Program-made: the position numbers and the translations under genes | Origin: Microdochium bolleyi | Lineage: Eukaryota; Ascomycota; Sordariomycetes; Xylariales; Microdochiaceae | Assembly (NCBI GenBank): GCA_001566295.1 | Contig: KQ964265.1 | Coordinates: 496,001 to 560,000 of the forward strand | Direction of reading: 5' to 3' | DNA: 64,000 nt | Part shown: piece by piece, positions 44,558 through 55,650 of the stretch | How positions within the stretch are numbered: position 1 is the first letter of the stretch | Layout of the letters: every line of letters starts with the position of its first letter | Notes under the pieces: generated by a model | What the model was told of the DNA's origin: nothing | Database searches by the model: none | The model's input: the letters and a program-made list of their open reading frames with translations, nothing else

Positions 44558-44739
44558 TATCATGGTGCTGCTTGCAGCGTCTCAGTCAGACTTAGTACAC
44601 GTAGGGAACGAGCAGTGGCCCCACTGGGTTGCGGATAAAAGCGATGCTTGTAACTATTCGTGCAAGCATGACACGCATAATGAGCTGGGTCTCCAGAAAT
44701 ATGTCACAGAATATCCAAAGAAAAAAAGTTTCCGATACA

Positions 44740-46235
44740 CTAAGCGAATTCTGGCGCCGTGTCCTTGGGCTGCCAACCGAAGAGCTTCATTATGCTCACG
44801 CAGCCGCTGAGGAAAAAGATAGCCACGCGGAGCATGCTCATAATGATCTTGCCCTTTGTGCTGTCGAGGTCGGGTAACTGGTTTCATTGTGTCAGTAGAC
44901 TGTCGTTTTGGCCGTGGTAAGGGGCAGATCAGTACGTACCTCCTGGTCGCTGCTCTTCTTGACCCATGCAAAGGCTCGCGGAATCATGACCCTTTCGTAA
45001 TTGGCGAGTTGGGTCGAGACCTCGGTGTCTGCGACGAAGCCAGCTGTAGAATGCTTCTTTGCGAGCTCCAGCAGCGGCTGCAGCACATCTGCGGTGTCTC
45101 GGATGGCATTATTGGCGCCCATGCCCCGATTCGGAAGCATTGCGTGGATTGCGTCTCCGACAAGCCACACTCGCGGGTGCGCGATCTCAAGCTCGACAGC
45201 ACGGCCAGTGTTCAGGAGCCGATTTCTCCAGTCTACACGCGTGTCAGCTTTGGCGGACCTGTACGCACCTGCGTGGAGGTCGTCATCATCCACAGCATCG
45301 ACGAGACTGTGGAAGCTTTGGTGGAAGCCAGCGTCGGTGAGTGTCTTATGCATGAGAGCCTTCTTGTCGGCCACCGCAGCAACCTCGGCCCCAGAGGGCC
45401 CTTTCATCCAGTGGAGGCCGAAGAATAGTGAGGCTTGCTCCTCGTCGTAGTTGAGTGGCTTCTGCAAGCCGCCCTTTGACTTGGCGGTCGCATCGCGTTG
45501 CTTTGCAGGGCTCAGACTGGGCGGGAGATAGACCGCCGCAAAGACGATAGCTTTGGCATTGGCCGTGTAGATTGTGCCCTTCTCGAGCAGCTGTTTTGGC
45601 AGTGTCTGCAAGACGTCCCACGATAGATGGCGCTTGCCGAGGAAAGAGCCCTGCCCGGGAACTGCGAGGTCGACAATGTTGTTTAGGCCGATCTGCTTGT
45701 TGATCTTGCTGCCGCTGCCCTCGGCCGAGATGAGAATGTCGCAGTCCTCTTGCGTGCCGTCGGTAAAATGCACGCGCACCTGGCCGCGGCCGGGCTTGCT
45801 CCCGTCGAGTATCTCGTACCGCGTGAGCTTCTTGCTGTACTTGATAACGCCCCGCTCCTTGAGCGGCTCTTGTAGGTAGTCGCGCAGCCGCATCCGCGCG
45901 ATCGGAGCACTCTTCTCGTACGTGGGGGCTTTGCTCAGGTCGGCCATGACGCGCAGGTCCGAAGGATTGAAGATACAGGGAGCGGACGATACGACGCCGC
46001 CGGATCGCCCGAAGAGTGGAATCAGGTCGGAAAACTGCTTTGGTGTCAGGCACGCTCTGAAGCCCATTAGGGCATATGCTCCCAGGCGGATCTGGTAGCC
46101 TCCGCGAGCTTCACCTTCGGCGTCGCGCTCGTACACGGAGACGTCGACGAGTCCAGGAGATTGGTTGATGAGGCCGTTGGCAAGGCACGAGCCGGCCAGG
46201 CCGCCGCCAATGATTGCGATCTTGAGTGGTGCCAT
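44740..46235 (-). CDS. FAD-dependent monooxygenase with a C-terminal membrane anchor
   Basis: Exons 46235-44940 and 44877-44740 join through a 62-nt intron (GTACGT donor, CTACTGAC branch) into 477 aa. The FAD site is IAIIGGGLAGSCLANGL, the second motif is ISAEGSGSKINKQ (variant of DG) and the third is VWLVGDAIHAMLPNRGMG. The second exon encodes a hydrophobic helix (IIMSMLRVAIFFLSGCVSIM) and a short polar tail, so the protein is probably anchored to a membrane by its C-terminus; this exon is easily missed in automatic annotation. Class A monooxygenases hydroxylate aromatic or polyketide rings with NAD(P)H and O2. It is divergent from a monocarboxylate-type carrier across 546 bp, suggesting uptake and oxidation of an acid. 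Confidence 0.92.
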
Positions 46236-46781
46236 GTGGGCATCTGTGGTGAGGAATGGGACAGTCGTGTTTAGGATCGCAGGCCACCAGCCTCTCTCTG
46301 GATTTCTCAAGCAAGATTTCGATGTCAACTTCAGGGCAGATTGAGGTATGATATTCTTCCATGTGTTGTGTCTGCCGCCGTCCGTAAGGTGGCAGCTTGG
46401 GGCCCCGCCGGGCCTTCTTGCGGGACGCGACAGCTCGGCGACGTCCACGCCCCGTTGGAGGTTGCCCGTCAAGTCAACCCCCGTCGGTCCCGCATTCCCC
46501 AGGCATGAACTCAACTAGTCCCCCGCACGGCCCCGTCGGCCTACGTCGAGACACAGATCCTGCGAGTATTGCTGCCCCCTGAAGCCGCGTGTTGCCTCTG
46601 AGGTATCGAAATTAGCCCCCCCTACGGACATAAACAAGGATGCTCTCCTGTAACCCAGCGGACCCTGCATCCACTTGAACTTTTGCTTTGTTCATTCTTC
46701 ACAATCTATGATACTCACCAGAATCGCCAGATCCATCGTTTGGTTACCCATCGCCAAGATACCCACGGACGACATCAAGCC
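46236..46781. promoter_or_regulatory. Divergent promoter of the monooxygenase and carrier genes
   Basis: A 546-bp GC-rich region between two start codons on opposite strands. Several CGG/CCG triplets are present but no clear paired site. No gene is seen inside. Confidence 0.4.
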
Positions 46782-48206
46782 ATGGCTCAGCCAAGGGAGT
46801 GTATGGAAGAGACTGCCAATGAGACTACCAGAGACACAGTCCCCATGGAGCCAACCCTCGTCGGAAGCACCCACGATGAAGGCTCCAACGCAACTGGTCC
46901 ACCTTCAGAAAAGGGCACAGGCGATCCTGAGTACCCAGAAGGCGGCCTCTCAGCGTGGCTCGTCGTCGCTGGTGGATGGCTCGGGCTATTTTGCACATTC
47001 GGCCTGGTCACCTGTATGGGCGTCTTTCTAGACCACTACAAGACAGACCTGCTCCGTGATTACAGCCCCAGTGCCATTAGCTGGATCACCAGCGTCCAGG
47101 TCTTCTTTCAGGTCGGAGGGGGTGCAGTGGTAAGTTGTCTCCCACCGCCTCCTTACTGACGGGGATGGCTCACAATGTACTGCGCATGACAGTGGGGACG
47201 TGTCTACGACTCATACGGACCGCGATGGTTGATGCTGGTTGGGACGCCTGTCTACTGTTTTGGCCTCCTGATGCTATCACTATCCACACAGTACTATCAG
47301 ATCATGCTCTCACAGTCTATCGTAAGCTCTCTTGGCTCTGGCGCAATCTTCACCGCCTCCCTCACATCCACCACGTCATGGTTCAGCAGGAAGCGCGGTC
47401 TGGTCTTCGGCATTGTCAACTCTGGCTCCGCCGTTGGTGGCGTCGTGCTGCCCATCATGCTGTCGCGGCTGATCAAGGAGATTGGCTTTCCGTGGACGAT
47501 GCGCGCAGTGGCCTTCTTGCTCCTCGCGTTATGCTCTGTGGCCTGCCTACTCATCAAGACTCGCGTCAAACCAAGTCCTCGTCGATTCGCGTGGGAAGAC
47601 TACATCGGCGGTTTCAAGGAGTCGATTATGATCATCACCGTCGTCGGTGGTTTCCTTTTCTTCTTTGGCATGTTTCTGCCCATGAGCTACATCATCGTCC
47701 AGGCACAGGCTAGTGGCATCTCCCTGGCGTTGATCCCTTACCTTCTCCCCATCATTAACGCTGTCAGCCTCGTTGGACGCGTTGTTGTCGGCGGTCTGAG
47801 CGATCGTTTTGGACGCTTTAACTCCATGTTCATCATCACGGGTTTCACTGGCGTCCTCACCCTTGGTCTCTGGATTCCTGGCAGCAGCAGCACCGTTGGC
47901 ATCATCACGTATGCCGCGGCCTTTGGTTTCGGCTCCGGAGGCTACATCTCACTCTTCCCCACTTGCGTGGCACAGATCAGCCCGCCGCAGGAGATCGGCA
48001 CGAGAATCGGGATTGCGTCATTCGTGAACGCAGTGGGCGCTCTCACCGGCAGTCCGATTGGTGGTGCGCTCATCACGAAGAGGCCAGACGGGAGTAGTAG
48101 TTTCCTGGGCCTGCAGATCTTTTGCGGATCTACTATGGTCGCGTCAGCCATTGTCTATGGAGCTGCCCGTTACTCGCAGCGTGGTTTCAAGTGGGCGAGC
48201 ATCTAG
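46782..48206 (+). CDS. MFS monocarboxylate-transporter-like carrier
   Basis: Exons 46782-47129 and 47193-48206 join through a 63-nt intron (GTAAGT donor, ACAG acceptor) into 453 aa. After a polar N-terminus, PEGGLSAWLVVAGGW starts TM1, the standard beginning of fungal MCT-like carriers (Mch/riboflavin-transporter group). TSTTSWFSRKRGLVFGIVNSG and GLSDRFGRFNSMF are the TM4-5 and TM8-9 loops of the family. About 12 membrane segments are seen. These carriers move short organic acids, riboflavin or secondary metabolites. Its divergent partner, a membrane-anchored flavin monooxygenase, suggests a shared substrate. Confidence 0.9.
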
Positions 48207-48683
48207 GACTGTTAGGACTGTGGGCGTGCGGCCGTGGTGCATGTTACACGTCATGTCCACTATAACCCTCAGCACTGCTAGTGATATGAAAAATAGATAC
48301 GAACTCACAATCTTTTGGTCCGTAGATCTTGCCTGTATTCTTTAAATGCGAATGTGGTGTGTACTACCTCTGTCACGCGGTTGTTCTCGAGCGGCCAAGA
48401 TTGCATGCTTACGGAACGCCCAAGCGATAATAACAACAAGGCGGGGCAAGTCATGGTGATCACCGACGTAATGTCGCTTTGAGGGATTACAGCTGGTAGG
48501 AAAGGCAGACTGGGCAACTCGGTGTTCTTCAATGCGTGGCTATCGGGTGGTTTGGTGACAGCCATGGCACAACACCCATAAGTATGCCTTTTAGAGACAA
48601 ACAAACGTCCAACGTTTAGCTTCACCGTGTCTATTTTGTGTGTCCGCAAAAACAAAGTCATTCCTGCTTTAGCCAATGCCAAT
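48207..48683. other. Intergenic region between convergent 3' ends
   Basis: AT-rich, about 480 bp, containing the terminators of the carrier gene and of the metallo-hydrolase gene. No coding potential is seen. Confidence 0.5.
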
Positions 48684-49894
48684 TCAAACGTCCAAAGTTA
48701 CTGGTCGCGCATGTTCGAGGTCAAGCACTTTTGTTGTGCCGTTTGCCTCCACAGCCTCAGTCGCAGCTGCTGTGTCGATTCGCCAAGGTGGAATGCAGCT
48801 AGCATGCAAAACTGTCAGTCCGGCACCAAAGATCGGGGCACAGTACATACGCTTCGTCGTGCAGGCACCAGATGACCTGCGAGGGGTCCCCCAGCCAGCT
48901 GACCTTCTTGGCTGCAAACTCAGCAGCAGAACCGTCGTAGGGTCTTCCATTGAGATTGGCGCGCCCAGCCACGGCCATAATGGCAATGTCTGGCTTGGGT
49001 TGCATATCTCGCAGTATGCCCTCGTAGCCTCCAAGGTGGGCTGTCCAGAGCAACGCTTTGTCGCCTGCGACCAAGTTGAACATGAGCTGACCGCCGTCGC
49101 AGTGGGAAAAAATGTTGCGCTTGCGGTCCGCTACGTATTCGATGAACGAATGGTGGCCTGGCGTGAGCTTGTCGGCTGGCATGAGCTCGCCAATCTTTAG
49201 CAGGCCATGCTTCATACCAAAGGTAATGTCAAGAGTGCAGCTATATGGGCTGGCGGATCCTGTGTAGACCGTGCCCGTGTCGATAGTTTGGGGGTGGTCT
49301 TCGGGCATGAAACAATGTAACGAAGGCCAGACGTGAACTTCGAGAGCCGCCAGTGAGTCTATCGGTCGTCGAGGGGCCCCAGGAGGAGCGCCGGGAGCGA
49401 GCATGGATGCGTCGGCCGCGGCATCATCGCGTGTTTTGCGAGTGAAGAGGGGGATGCGCTCGCCGCCCTGCACGGGGAAAAGCTGAGCCTCAGGGACGCC
49501 TGCCTCTCGCAGGAGATTGATAGCTTCGTTGTTTGCGATCACGATGGCACCAGTATTGATAGCGACTCGATCGGCTCCAGGAAGGCTGGTGATTGTGGGA
49601 ATTAGGACGTGCTCTTTACGCGTGGGAAACATCCAGCATCGAAACGTACTGGTCGAAGTGTGCGTGCGAGATGAAGATGTAGTCGCACTCTGGTACATCA
49701 TCGGCTGCGAGAAGGGTTGGCAGGACGGATGGCTTATCCAGCCATGTGTCGAGGAAGATGGTGACGCCACGGATGCGCAGTCGGAAAGTCGTGGCTCCTT
49801 AGTGTTGTTGGGTCAGTGGGCGAGGCGACAACATGAAAGTCGAGAATGGTCGAGCAGTGTACCTACCAAACCACTCTAGCGTGGTGTCTTGCAT
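48684..49894 (-). CDS. Metallo-beta-lactamase-fold hydrolase
   Basis: Exons 49894-49867, 49797-49650, 49585-48851 and 48798-48684 (introns of 69, 64 and 52 nt) give 341 aa. The zinc motif is built only after splicing: SHAHFDHLPGAD (His54, His56, Asp58, His59). Before it lies the strand LRIRGVTIFLDTWLD, and later come SHCDGGQLMF and LLWTAHLGGYEG, which should complete the metal site. The first exon is only 28 nt. This layout fits the UlaG/lactonase-like branch rather than the glyoxalase branch; the substrate could be a lactone, thioester or phosphoester. The gene is divergent from a dual zinc-finger regulator across about 390 bp. The final exon, CIPPWRIDTAAATEAVE, resembles tails of fungal relatives. 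Confidence 0.9.
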
Positions 49895-50282
49895 GGCGAC
49901 GGTGTTAATTCGTTTATTGAGTCTATACTGGAGCCGTGAGAGTTAATCAGGAATGGCAACGGAAGGAAAGTCACAAGTCACTATCTCGCACACGAGACCG
50001 ATAGACGACGTTGACCTGCGCAGTGTCAAGTCAGGGTCAGGATGCACGGCAACGACGGCGCTGCGGAGAAGCATTGGGGAGAGTGGAGAATGCGGGGTGT
50101 CCGCGGTGGTCCGCGGCGGGGCCGGCGGGGTGCCCTGGATCCTCAACGCATGCCGGCGGGGGATATTCACTCCATCTCTCCTCCACCGCCCACGTCCTCC
50201 TCCGTCCCCGGCTCCGTCCCCGTCTCGCCCACTCTGGCACCCCGAGGCACTGACTGCTGCCATCGCACACGGCGCGGGCGAC
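49895..50282. promoter_or_regulatory. Divergent promoter of the metallo-hydrolase and dual zinc-finger genes
   Basis: A 388-bp region between two start codons on opposite strands. It is GC-rich, with CT-rich tracts near 50170-50230 before the regulator start. It implies possible joint control. Confidence 0.4.
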
Positions 50283-52959
50283 ATGGAGCCCCCGTCGGAC
50301 CCGGCACTGACATGCAGCCACTGCGGCGAGACGTTCCAGCGCCGCGAGCACCGAAACCGTCACGAGCTACGGCACACCGGAGCGAGACCCTTCACCTGCT
50401 CTGTGTGCAGCAAGTCCTTTTCGCGCAAGTCTGTACCCTTCATTGTATTAACCGCGGCCCCTTGCTGACTGTACCACTGTCCAGTGACACCCTGATCCGC
50501 CACCGGGCCCTTCACGTCAGCAATAACCCCCCAACATCCACCTCCCGCCGCACTCGCCCACATGCATGCTCTCCATGCGCGAGGCTCAAGCAACGCTGCG
50601 ATGGGTTCTTTCCATGCTCGCGGTGTCTGTGTCGTGAGTCAGAATGTACCTACAGGTCTGGCCTGGACGAGACTTCCGATGAGGTGGTCGTCTCGGAAAC
50701 ATTGCTGAGTTTCAGAGACCAGCCTAGTGACAATGCATCCCGAGGATGGCCAGCAACGACATCCGATCCTGTCCAAGACTCTCAGAATCAGGCTCTGATC
50801 GGAACTCAGACAGAGTGGTTGCAAGATCCCGTCTCCCCTGAGTTGTTGTTCGGAAGCGATGGGTTTGGGAACAGAATGGATGGATCGTTGCTGATGTGGA
50901 ATCCTCCCATAGCAAGCTTCCCGTTTTCATGGTCAGTGGACACTCTTGACTTCGCCTTGGAGGGCTCATCCCCTCTTGATGCGGCGGGCATGTCACAATC
51001 TCTGGACCATAGCTCCCCTGCCCAACAAGTCACAGGCGCCCTCGCTGCAACAGCTCCACCTCGGGGAAAGAAGACGTCGTTGAAGAGGTGTCGCTCCGAG
51101 TCCTCCAAGCTGCATCTGAAGCCAGAAAATATATGCGGCGGCCAAACCATGCCATGCGGCTTGTTCCCCAACCCGCAGCCGGACGACCCCCAAACGGCGG
51201 AAGCAGAGATCTACGACCACATATCGAGCATTCCTGACAGCGCAGTCCAGGGCCTGCACAGGTTTTATGCGAGCCAGCAGCTCACCGATTCTCCGGTCGG
51301 AATGCCTCCCCGCATCCTGCACGCGTTTGTCGAGCTTTACTTTGAGCACTTCGCGTGGCAGTTTCCCTTTTTGCACCCGTCTCGGCTTGAAGCCCCGAAG
51401 CTCTCTTGGATCCTGCTCCTAGCCGTAGCAGCTGTAGGGAGTCACTACTCCGAGCTCGCTGCCGCGGATAAGTACAGCGTTGTGCTCTGCGACTTACTTG
51501 CACGTGCTATTGAGTCTGCCGTACGCTGAGCTTTGAACGCTTTATTCAGCCACTCGCTGATTGATCTTAGGGTTTGAGTAACCGCACTCCTGGCTTAGTC
51601 GTGGTGCAGAGTACCTTTTTACTACACGTCATCTGGGCATTCTCTGCATCGCAGAGAGACAGAGCACTCGGCCAGCACAGACAAAGTAGCCTGGCAGCCC
51701 GTTGTTTGGAGCTAACTGTGCCGGCCAGCCGATCGAGGGAACCCAGTGAGGGCAGCGAGGATGCTTGGCAGTTATGGCTGGCTGGTGAAGAACGCCTTAG
51801 AACCACCATTTGCATTAGAGGTAAAAGCCAGGCTACTTTGTGAGGGGATGATTTGGTCAGATCTGACTCGGCTTGCAGCACTGGAGAGCCTCGGCTTCAT
51901 CTTTCTTGACAATCCGCGAATCATGGACCTGCAAGATTTTGCCCGTCAGTCGCCTTCGTCGCAAAGGCTGTGGCAATGTCGGCATGCTTCAAGCTGGCAT
52001 GAACTCTCTGGTTTGTCCGAGTTCCCTGGAAGAAAACCTGAAAAAGCTTACTGATTGTATTGTTTGCAGACGACATTGACCGATGCGTCCCGCATCACGG
52101 ACAATCTCGCGACTTGTCCGATACTGACCACTTCCCTCTCAAAACTGCCCACATGGAGCTGTTTGTGGAAGAGAAGGCGATGGCGCGTCAAAAACAGTCC
52201 TTGAAAATGGCGCGATCTGCCGTCGGCCCGTCTCTTGGGTTGAGCGAGAATCGACATCAAATTCCAAGACAGCCCAGCGTCTCACAAGTCGACGACTCTC
52301 AGCCATCAATATCGCAGGACCAAGTGCTGCTCGACAGCCTGAGTCTCGCACTCGATTCTAAAGTCAGTCGCCCGGAAACATTGCTGCATGTATTGTTCAT
52401 CCTGCGGCATGTCTCGCTCGCGACACTCCACTCTGCTACGGGATGGCAGACAACCAAAGAGCAGATGCTGAAGTCGAAGACCTTATTCCGTGACTTCTTC
52501 CGACAACACGGACCCAGTGCGCGTCGGTGTCTGCTGTATGCGGTACAGGTGCTGAATGTATGCCGCAACACCCGGCTAGGCGCCTGCTACAATGTCTTCA
52601 GCGTCATGGTGGCGATGAGCTATGTCTATTGCTACAGCGAGCTGTGCACTCTAGCGGCCCCATCAATGCCGGCAAGTGGTAATGTCGAGCTGAAGCGATC
52701 ACGCGCAGCCATTGTTCGCCTCGATCAGCTGCAAGACAAGGCGGCGATTGAGCAGTGGATCGATATTGGAACTGACTCTTTGGTTCACCTTACTGGGGTG
52801 GGCGTCCTGGACGGCCCTGATGCTTGCGTGCGATTTCTTCGCGACGTAGAGAAGACCATGCACTCTCAGATTGCATGGCACGGTATCTGTCGTGCTTTTG
52901 CTGGGAGCTTTGCACAATTGAGACGTGGCGAAACCCCGACGAAGGATCCACCAAGTTAG
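50283..52959 (+). CDS. Transcription factor with two C2H2 fingers followed by a Zn2Cys6 cluster
   Basis: Exons 50283-50428, 50485-51520, 51571-51820, 51879-52010 and 52070-52959 give 817 aa. The C2H2 fingers are CSHCGETFQRREHRNRHELRH before HTGARPF (Cys11, Cys14, His27, His31) and CSVCSKSFSRNDTLIRH with Cys39, Cys42, His55 and His59, the second one completed across intron 1. A Zn2Cys6 cluster follows at residues 77-103: ACSPCARLKQRCDGFFPCSR, then C96 and C103. A fungal TF domain lies around residues 350-600, with ILHAFVELYFEHFAWQFPFL and DAWQLWLAGEERLRTTI. Such C2H2-Zn2Cys6 combinations are a known but minor class in Pezizomycotina. The intron 1 donor GTCTGT is unusual. It probably controls the divergent metallo-hydrolase and nearby genes. 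Confidence 0.85.
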
Positions 52960-53257
52960 TGGAATGGAAGAACCTTGTGCGTTATAGAGATCATGATGCA
53001 TCACTTATTTGACGGACCATTTTCTCTGGCACCCTTGAGCAATCCGAGTCGGCAAGATCATCCCAGGCTTCTTCAGCCTAAATTGATGCATGTGCTGAGC
53101 TCCCCATCACTTCCAACATCAAGCTCACGCGGAGAGTCCACTATTGTCGGGTGCAGCGGCGTCATTATTTGGGAAACAACTTGTATATGATGAGATATTG
53201 GTACAATTGGGGCTCGTGCTTGATGCCGCCCACCACATTGTCCTCGAGACTTCACGT
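52960..53257. other. Short region between convergent 3' ends
   Basis: About 300 bp without a gene, containing both terminators of the regulator and the monooxygenase. Confidence 0.5.
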
Positions 53258-54862
53258 TCAAAGATGATATTCAGGCAGCTCCCAGTTCCGAATGTCCTCG
53301 CGAAGCACGAACTTGGCAAGCACGTCGATCCCGAGCATGGACGACAGAGCTACGATCCAGTATATCAGCACAATGCCGATCCGCGTCTCGAGGAAACTGT
53401 CGTAGAGTCCGGGACTCTCGGGTAGGCCGTGCTGTACCTGGTCGATGCAAGGGCGTAGCTTCGTCTCGTAGCCGCGGAGCGCGGCGTCCACCTGGGCATC
53501 GTGTTGCAGCTGCTTCTCTGTCATGCTCTTGCCCTTGGTGGCCTGCCCAATTTCTCCGGCGAGTACCCAGGCTCCCACAATCGCACAGGTTGTGCCCATG
53601 CCCGTCTTTGAGGATGGGCAGTATCCCGCGTCACCAACTAGCACGACCCTTCCGACCTGAGACGCAGCGCCGGGAACCCTATCAATGTCACTCGAAGTTG
53701 CCTCTGTCGAGTTGTGAATCACCGACGACCAGGAATCACACTTCACGACCCCGAGCCGCTCCAGGTAGAAGTCGTGTGAGTCTCTCAATGCACGCAGCAG
53801 TTCTGGCAGCCGTGCGGTGTACCCACAATCCTTGAAGATCTCAGCTAGCGCCGCCTTCTGAGCCGGGACGTCGCGCTGCTGATGCGCCACTTTGAGTGAA
53901 GTGTTGTTGCTGTTGGTCGGCCCGTCACGGCTGTTACACATGAAGTAGGCCTGCTCAAAGTCATGCAGCTTCGGGTTCTTGCGCGTCATAATGGATTTGC
54001 CGGGGCTCATGAACACGGTTGCGACGGCGAAGGGCGAGTTTGGGTCCTGGCCCAGCTGTTGCGGGGTCCGCTTGGGCTTCGGCATGGTAAAGTAGCCAAC
54101 GTAGTCGCCATTGTACGGGAGGAAAGTCTTGTCGTTGTCGAGAATCACTTTGCGCGCTTTTCCTTCGGTGTCTTGCTCGAATTGTCAGTCTTTCTGCAGC
54201 CTGGAAGGCGAGTGGATTGTGTACCCACCTGCTGCCATCAGCCTGCGAATCTTGGACCCAACTCCGTCGGCACCGACCACAAGGTCATATGTTTCCTCGA
54301 TACTTTTGTTGACGTTGCTGTCGAGGATCGTCACAATGACGCACTTTCTCCGGACAGTTCCTTCGCCCTGGTGCGCCTCCGCGAACCCAGTCACCTCGCA
54401 TCCGTACCGCCACTGCACGTCCTGCTTGCCCTGTGATGCAGCAGCATCGTAGAACATCTTGCACAGGTCACCGCGCATGATCTCGTAATCAGACGTGAAG
54501 CTTTGCAGTGCCTTGTTGCCTTCTGGCTTCGCTGACACTCCGGACTTGTTCTTATTGGCAGGGAAGTAAGCCCATCTCCCGCCCTTGCCGTCGACAATCT
54601 CGAGCCCGTCCTCACGCGCAGACGAGGCAAGAAACTGTTCCTCGAGGCCGAGGCGGCGGAGTACTTGGATAGCAGGACCGCGGAGATCGATCTGTAGGCC
54701 AGTCACGCGAAGACTGGGGAAGCGCTCAACGACGGTGACGTGGTGGCCCTGTCGAGAAAGGAGGAAAGCGAGACAGGTCCCTGCCACGCCGGCGCCGTTG
54801 ATGAGGACCTTGAGAGGATCCATCGCAGCTTCGTCTGCCGGTGCAGAGGTTGGACTAGCCAT
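53258..54862 (-). CDS. FAD-dependent monooxygenase (TetX-like) with C-terminal hydrophobic helix
   Basis: Exons 54862-54229 and 54171-53258 join through a 57-nt intron (GTGGGT donor, GACTGAC branch, CAAG acceptor) into 515 aa. The FAD site is VLINGAGVAGTCLAFLLSR, the second is VVGADGVGSKIRRLM and the third is VVLVGDAGYCPSSKTGMG. The GDAGYCPS variant is typical of the branch that includes TetX-like hydroxylases and many fungal tailoring or detoxification enzymes. Near the end, IGIVLIYWIVALSSMLGI forms a hydrophobic helix that may bind membrane. It is divergent from a Zn2Cys6 regulator across about 790 bp, in a region with repeated TCGGCCGA sites. A TATAAG box lies about 110 bp upstream. Confidence 0.93.
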
Positions 54863-55650
54863 TTGGTGCGAGAAGGTGGTGGTGACTTGGAAAGTGTGCT
54901 GGGTATTGAAGAGTTTCTCGGAAGCTGGGTGGGAATCTATTGACAGAAGAAGGAGTATCCCCAAGCCCACCTTATATGCCGCTGCGGATTCGATGATAAT
55001 TCTGTAGAGACATTGCAATATGTACGGTGCCTTAGAGATGATCTGCCCTATTCTACGTGGCCGGAATCCTCTCGGCCGAGAGCAGCCGGACGCACCCTAG
55101 TTTTCGCATGCTGTGGTGGACGGGCGGATACTCATGATCGGGGCATCGGTCACTGATCATTGCCATTTCCACGGTCGACAAGGTGCTCTATGAGTTAGGC
55201 GATTTTGCCTTCAATCCGTACCGTACCAGCGACGAAATGAGCATCATATATGCAAACGGGGTACAAAAGGAGTCATCTGGGCTTTCGTAAACTATTTATT
55301 CGCTACAAATTTGGCGTCGAGACCACCCCTACTTAAGGTAGGTACCAGATGTGGGCTTGGATTTATCAAACTTATGTCAGGCTTGAATGATGGTTGCGCC
55401 GGGTCGCGGCTTTATGACAGTCGTCTGTTGTGATTGGCCGCGGGGTTAAGAAATGCTCGGCCGAAAGTGCATGCGTGGCCCAGACGCGTGGGTTGGTTAC
55501 GGCCGAGACGGCCCATGCTCGAGGCAGACGTGAACTATCTTTGCCCTCACATCATTACACCTTTGATTTCACACCGAGCCGACGGCCGCGCCACAATCCG
55601 CCGCGGCTCTATTCTACTCGGCCAGAAGGCGGGATAGACCGTGAAGCTTG
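54863..55650. promoter_or_regulatory. Divergent promoter of the monooxygenase and Zn2Cys6 regulator with repeated CTCGGCC sites
   Basis: CTCGGCC (or its complement) occurs at 55071-55080 (as the perfect palindrome CTCGGCCGAG), 55456-55464 (CTCGGCCGA), 55501-55507 (GGCCGAG) and 55617-55623. A 7-mer is expected about 0.1 times in 790 bp on both strands. Adjacent CGG and CCG triplets are classical Zn2Cys6 half-sites. The last site is 28 bp before the regulator ATG, so autoregulation is possible. Confidence 0.5.
54971..54976 (-). promoter_or_regulatory. TATA-like box of the TetX-like monooxygenase gene
   Basis: On the minus strand the bases read TATAAG, about 110 bp before the ATG at 54862. Confidence 0.45.
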
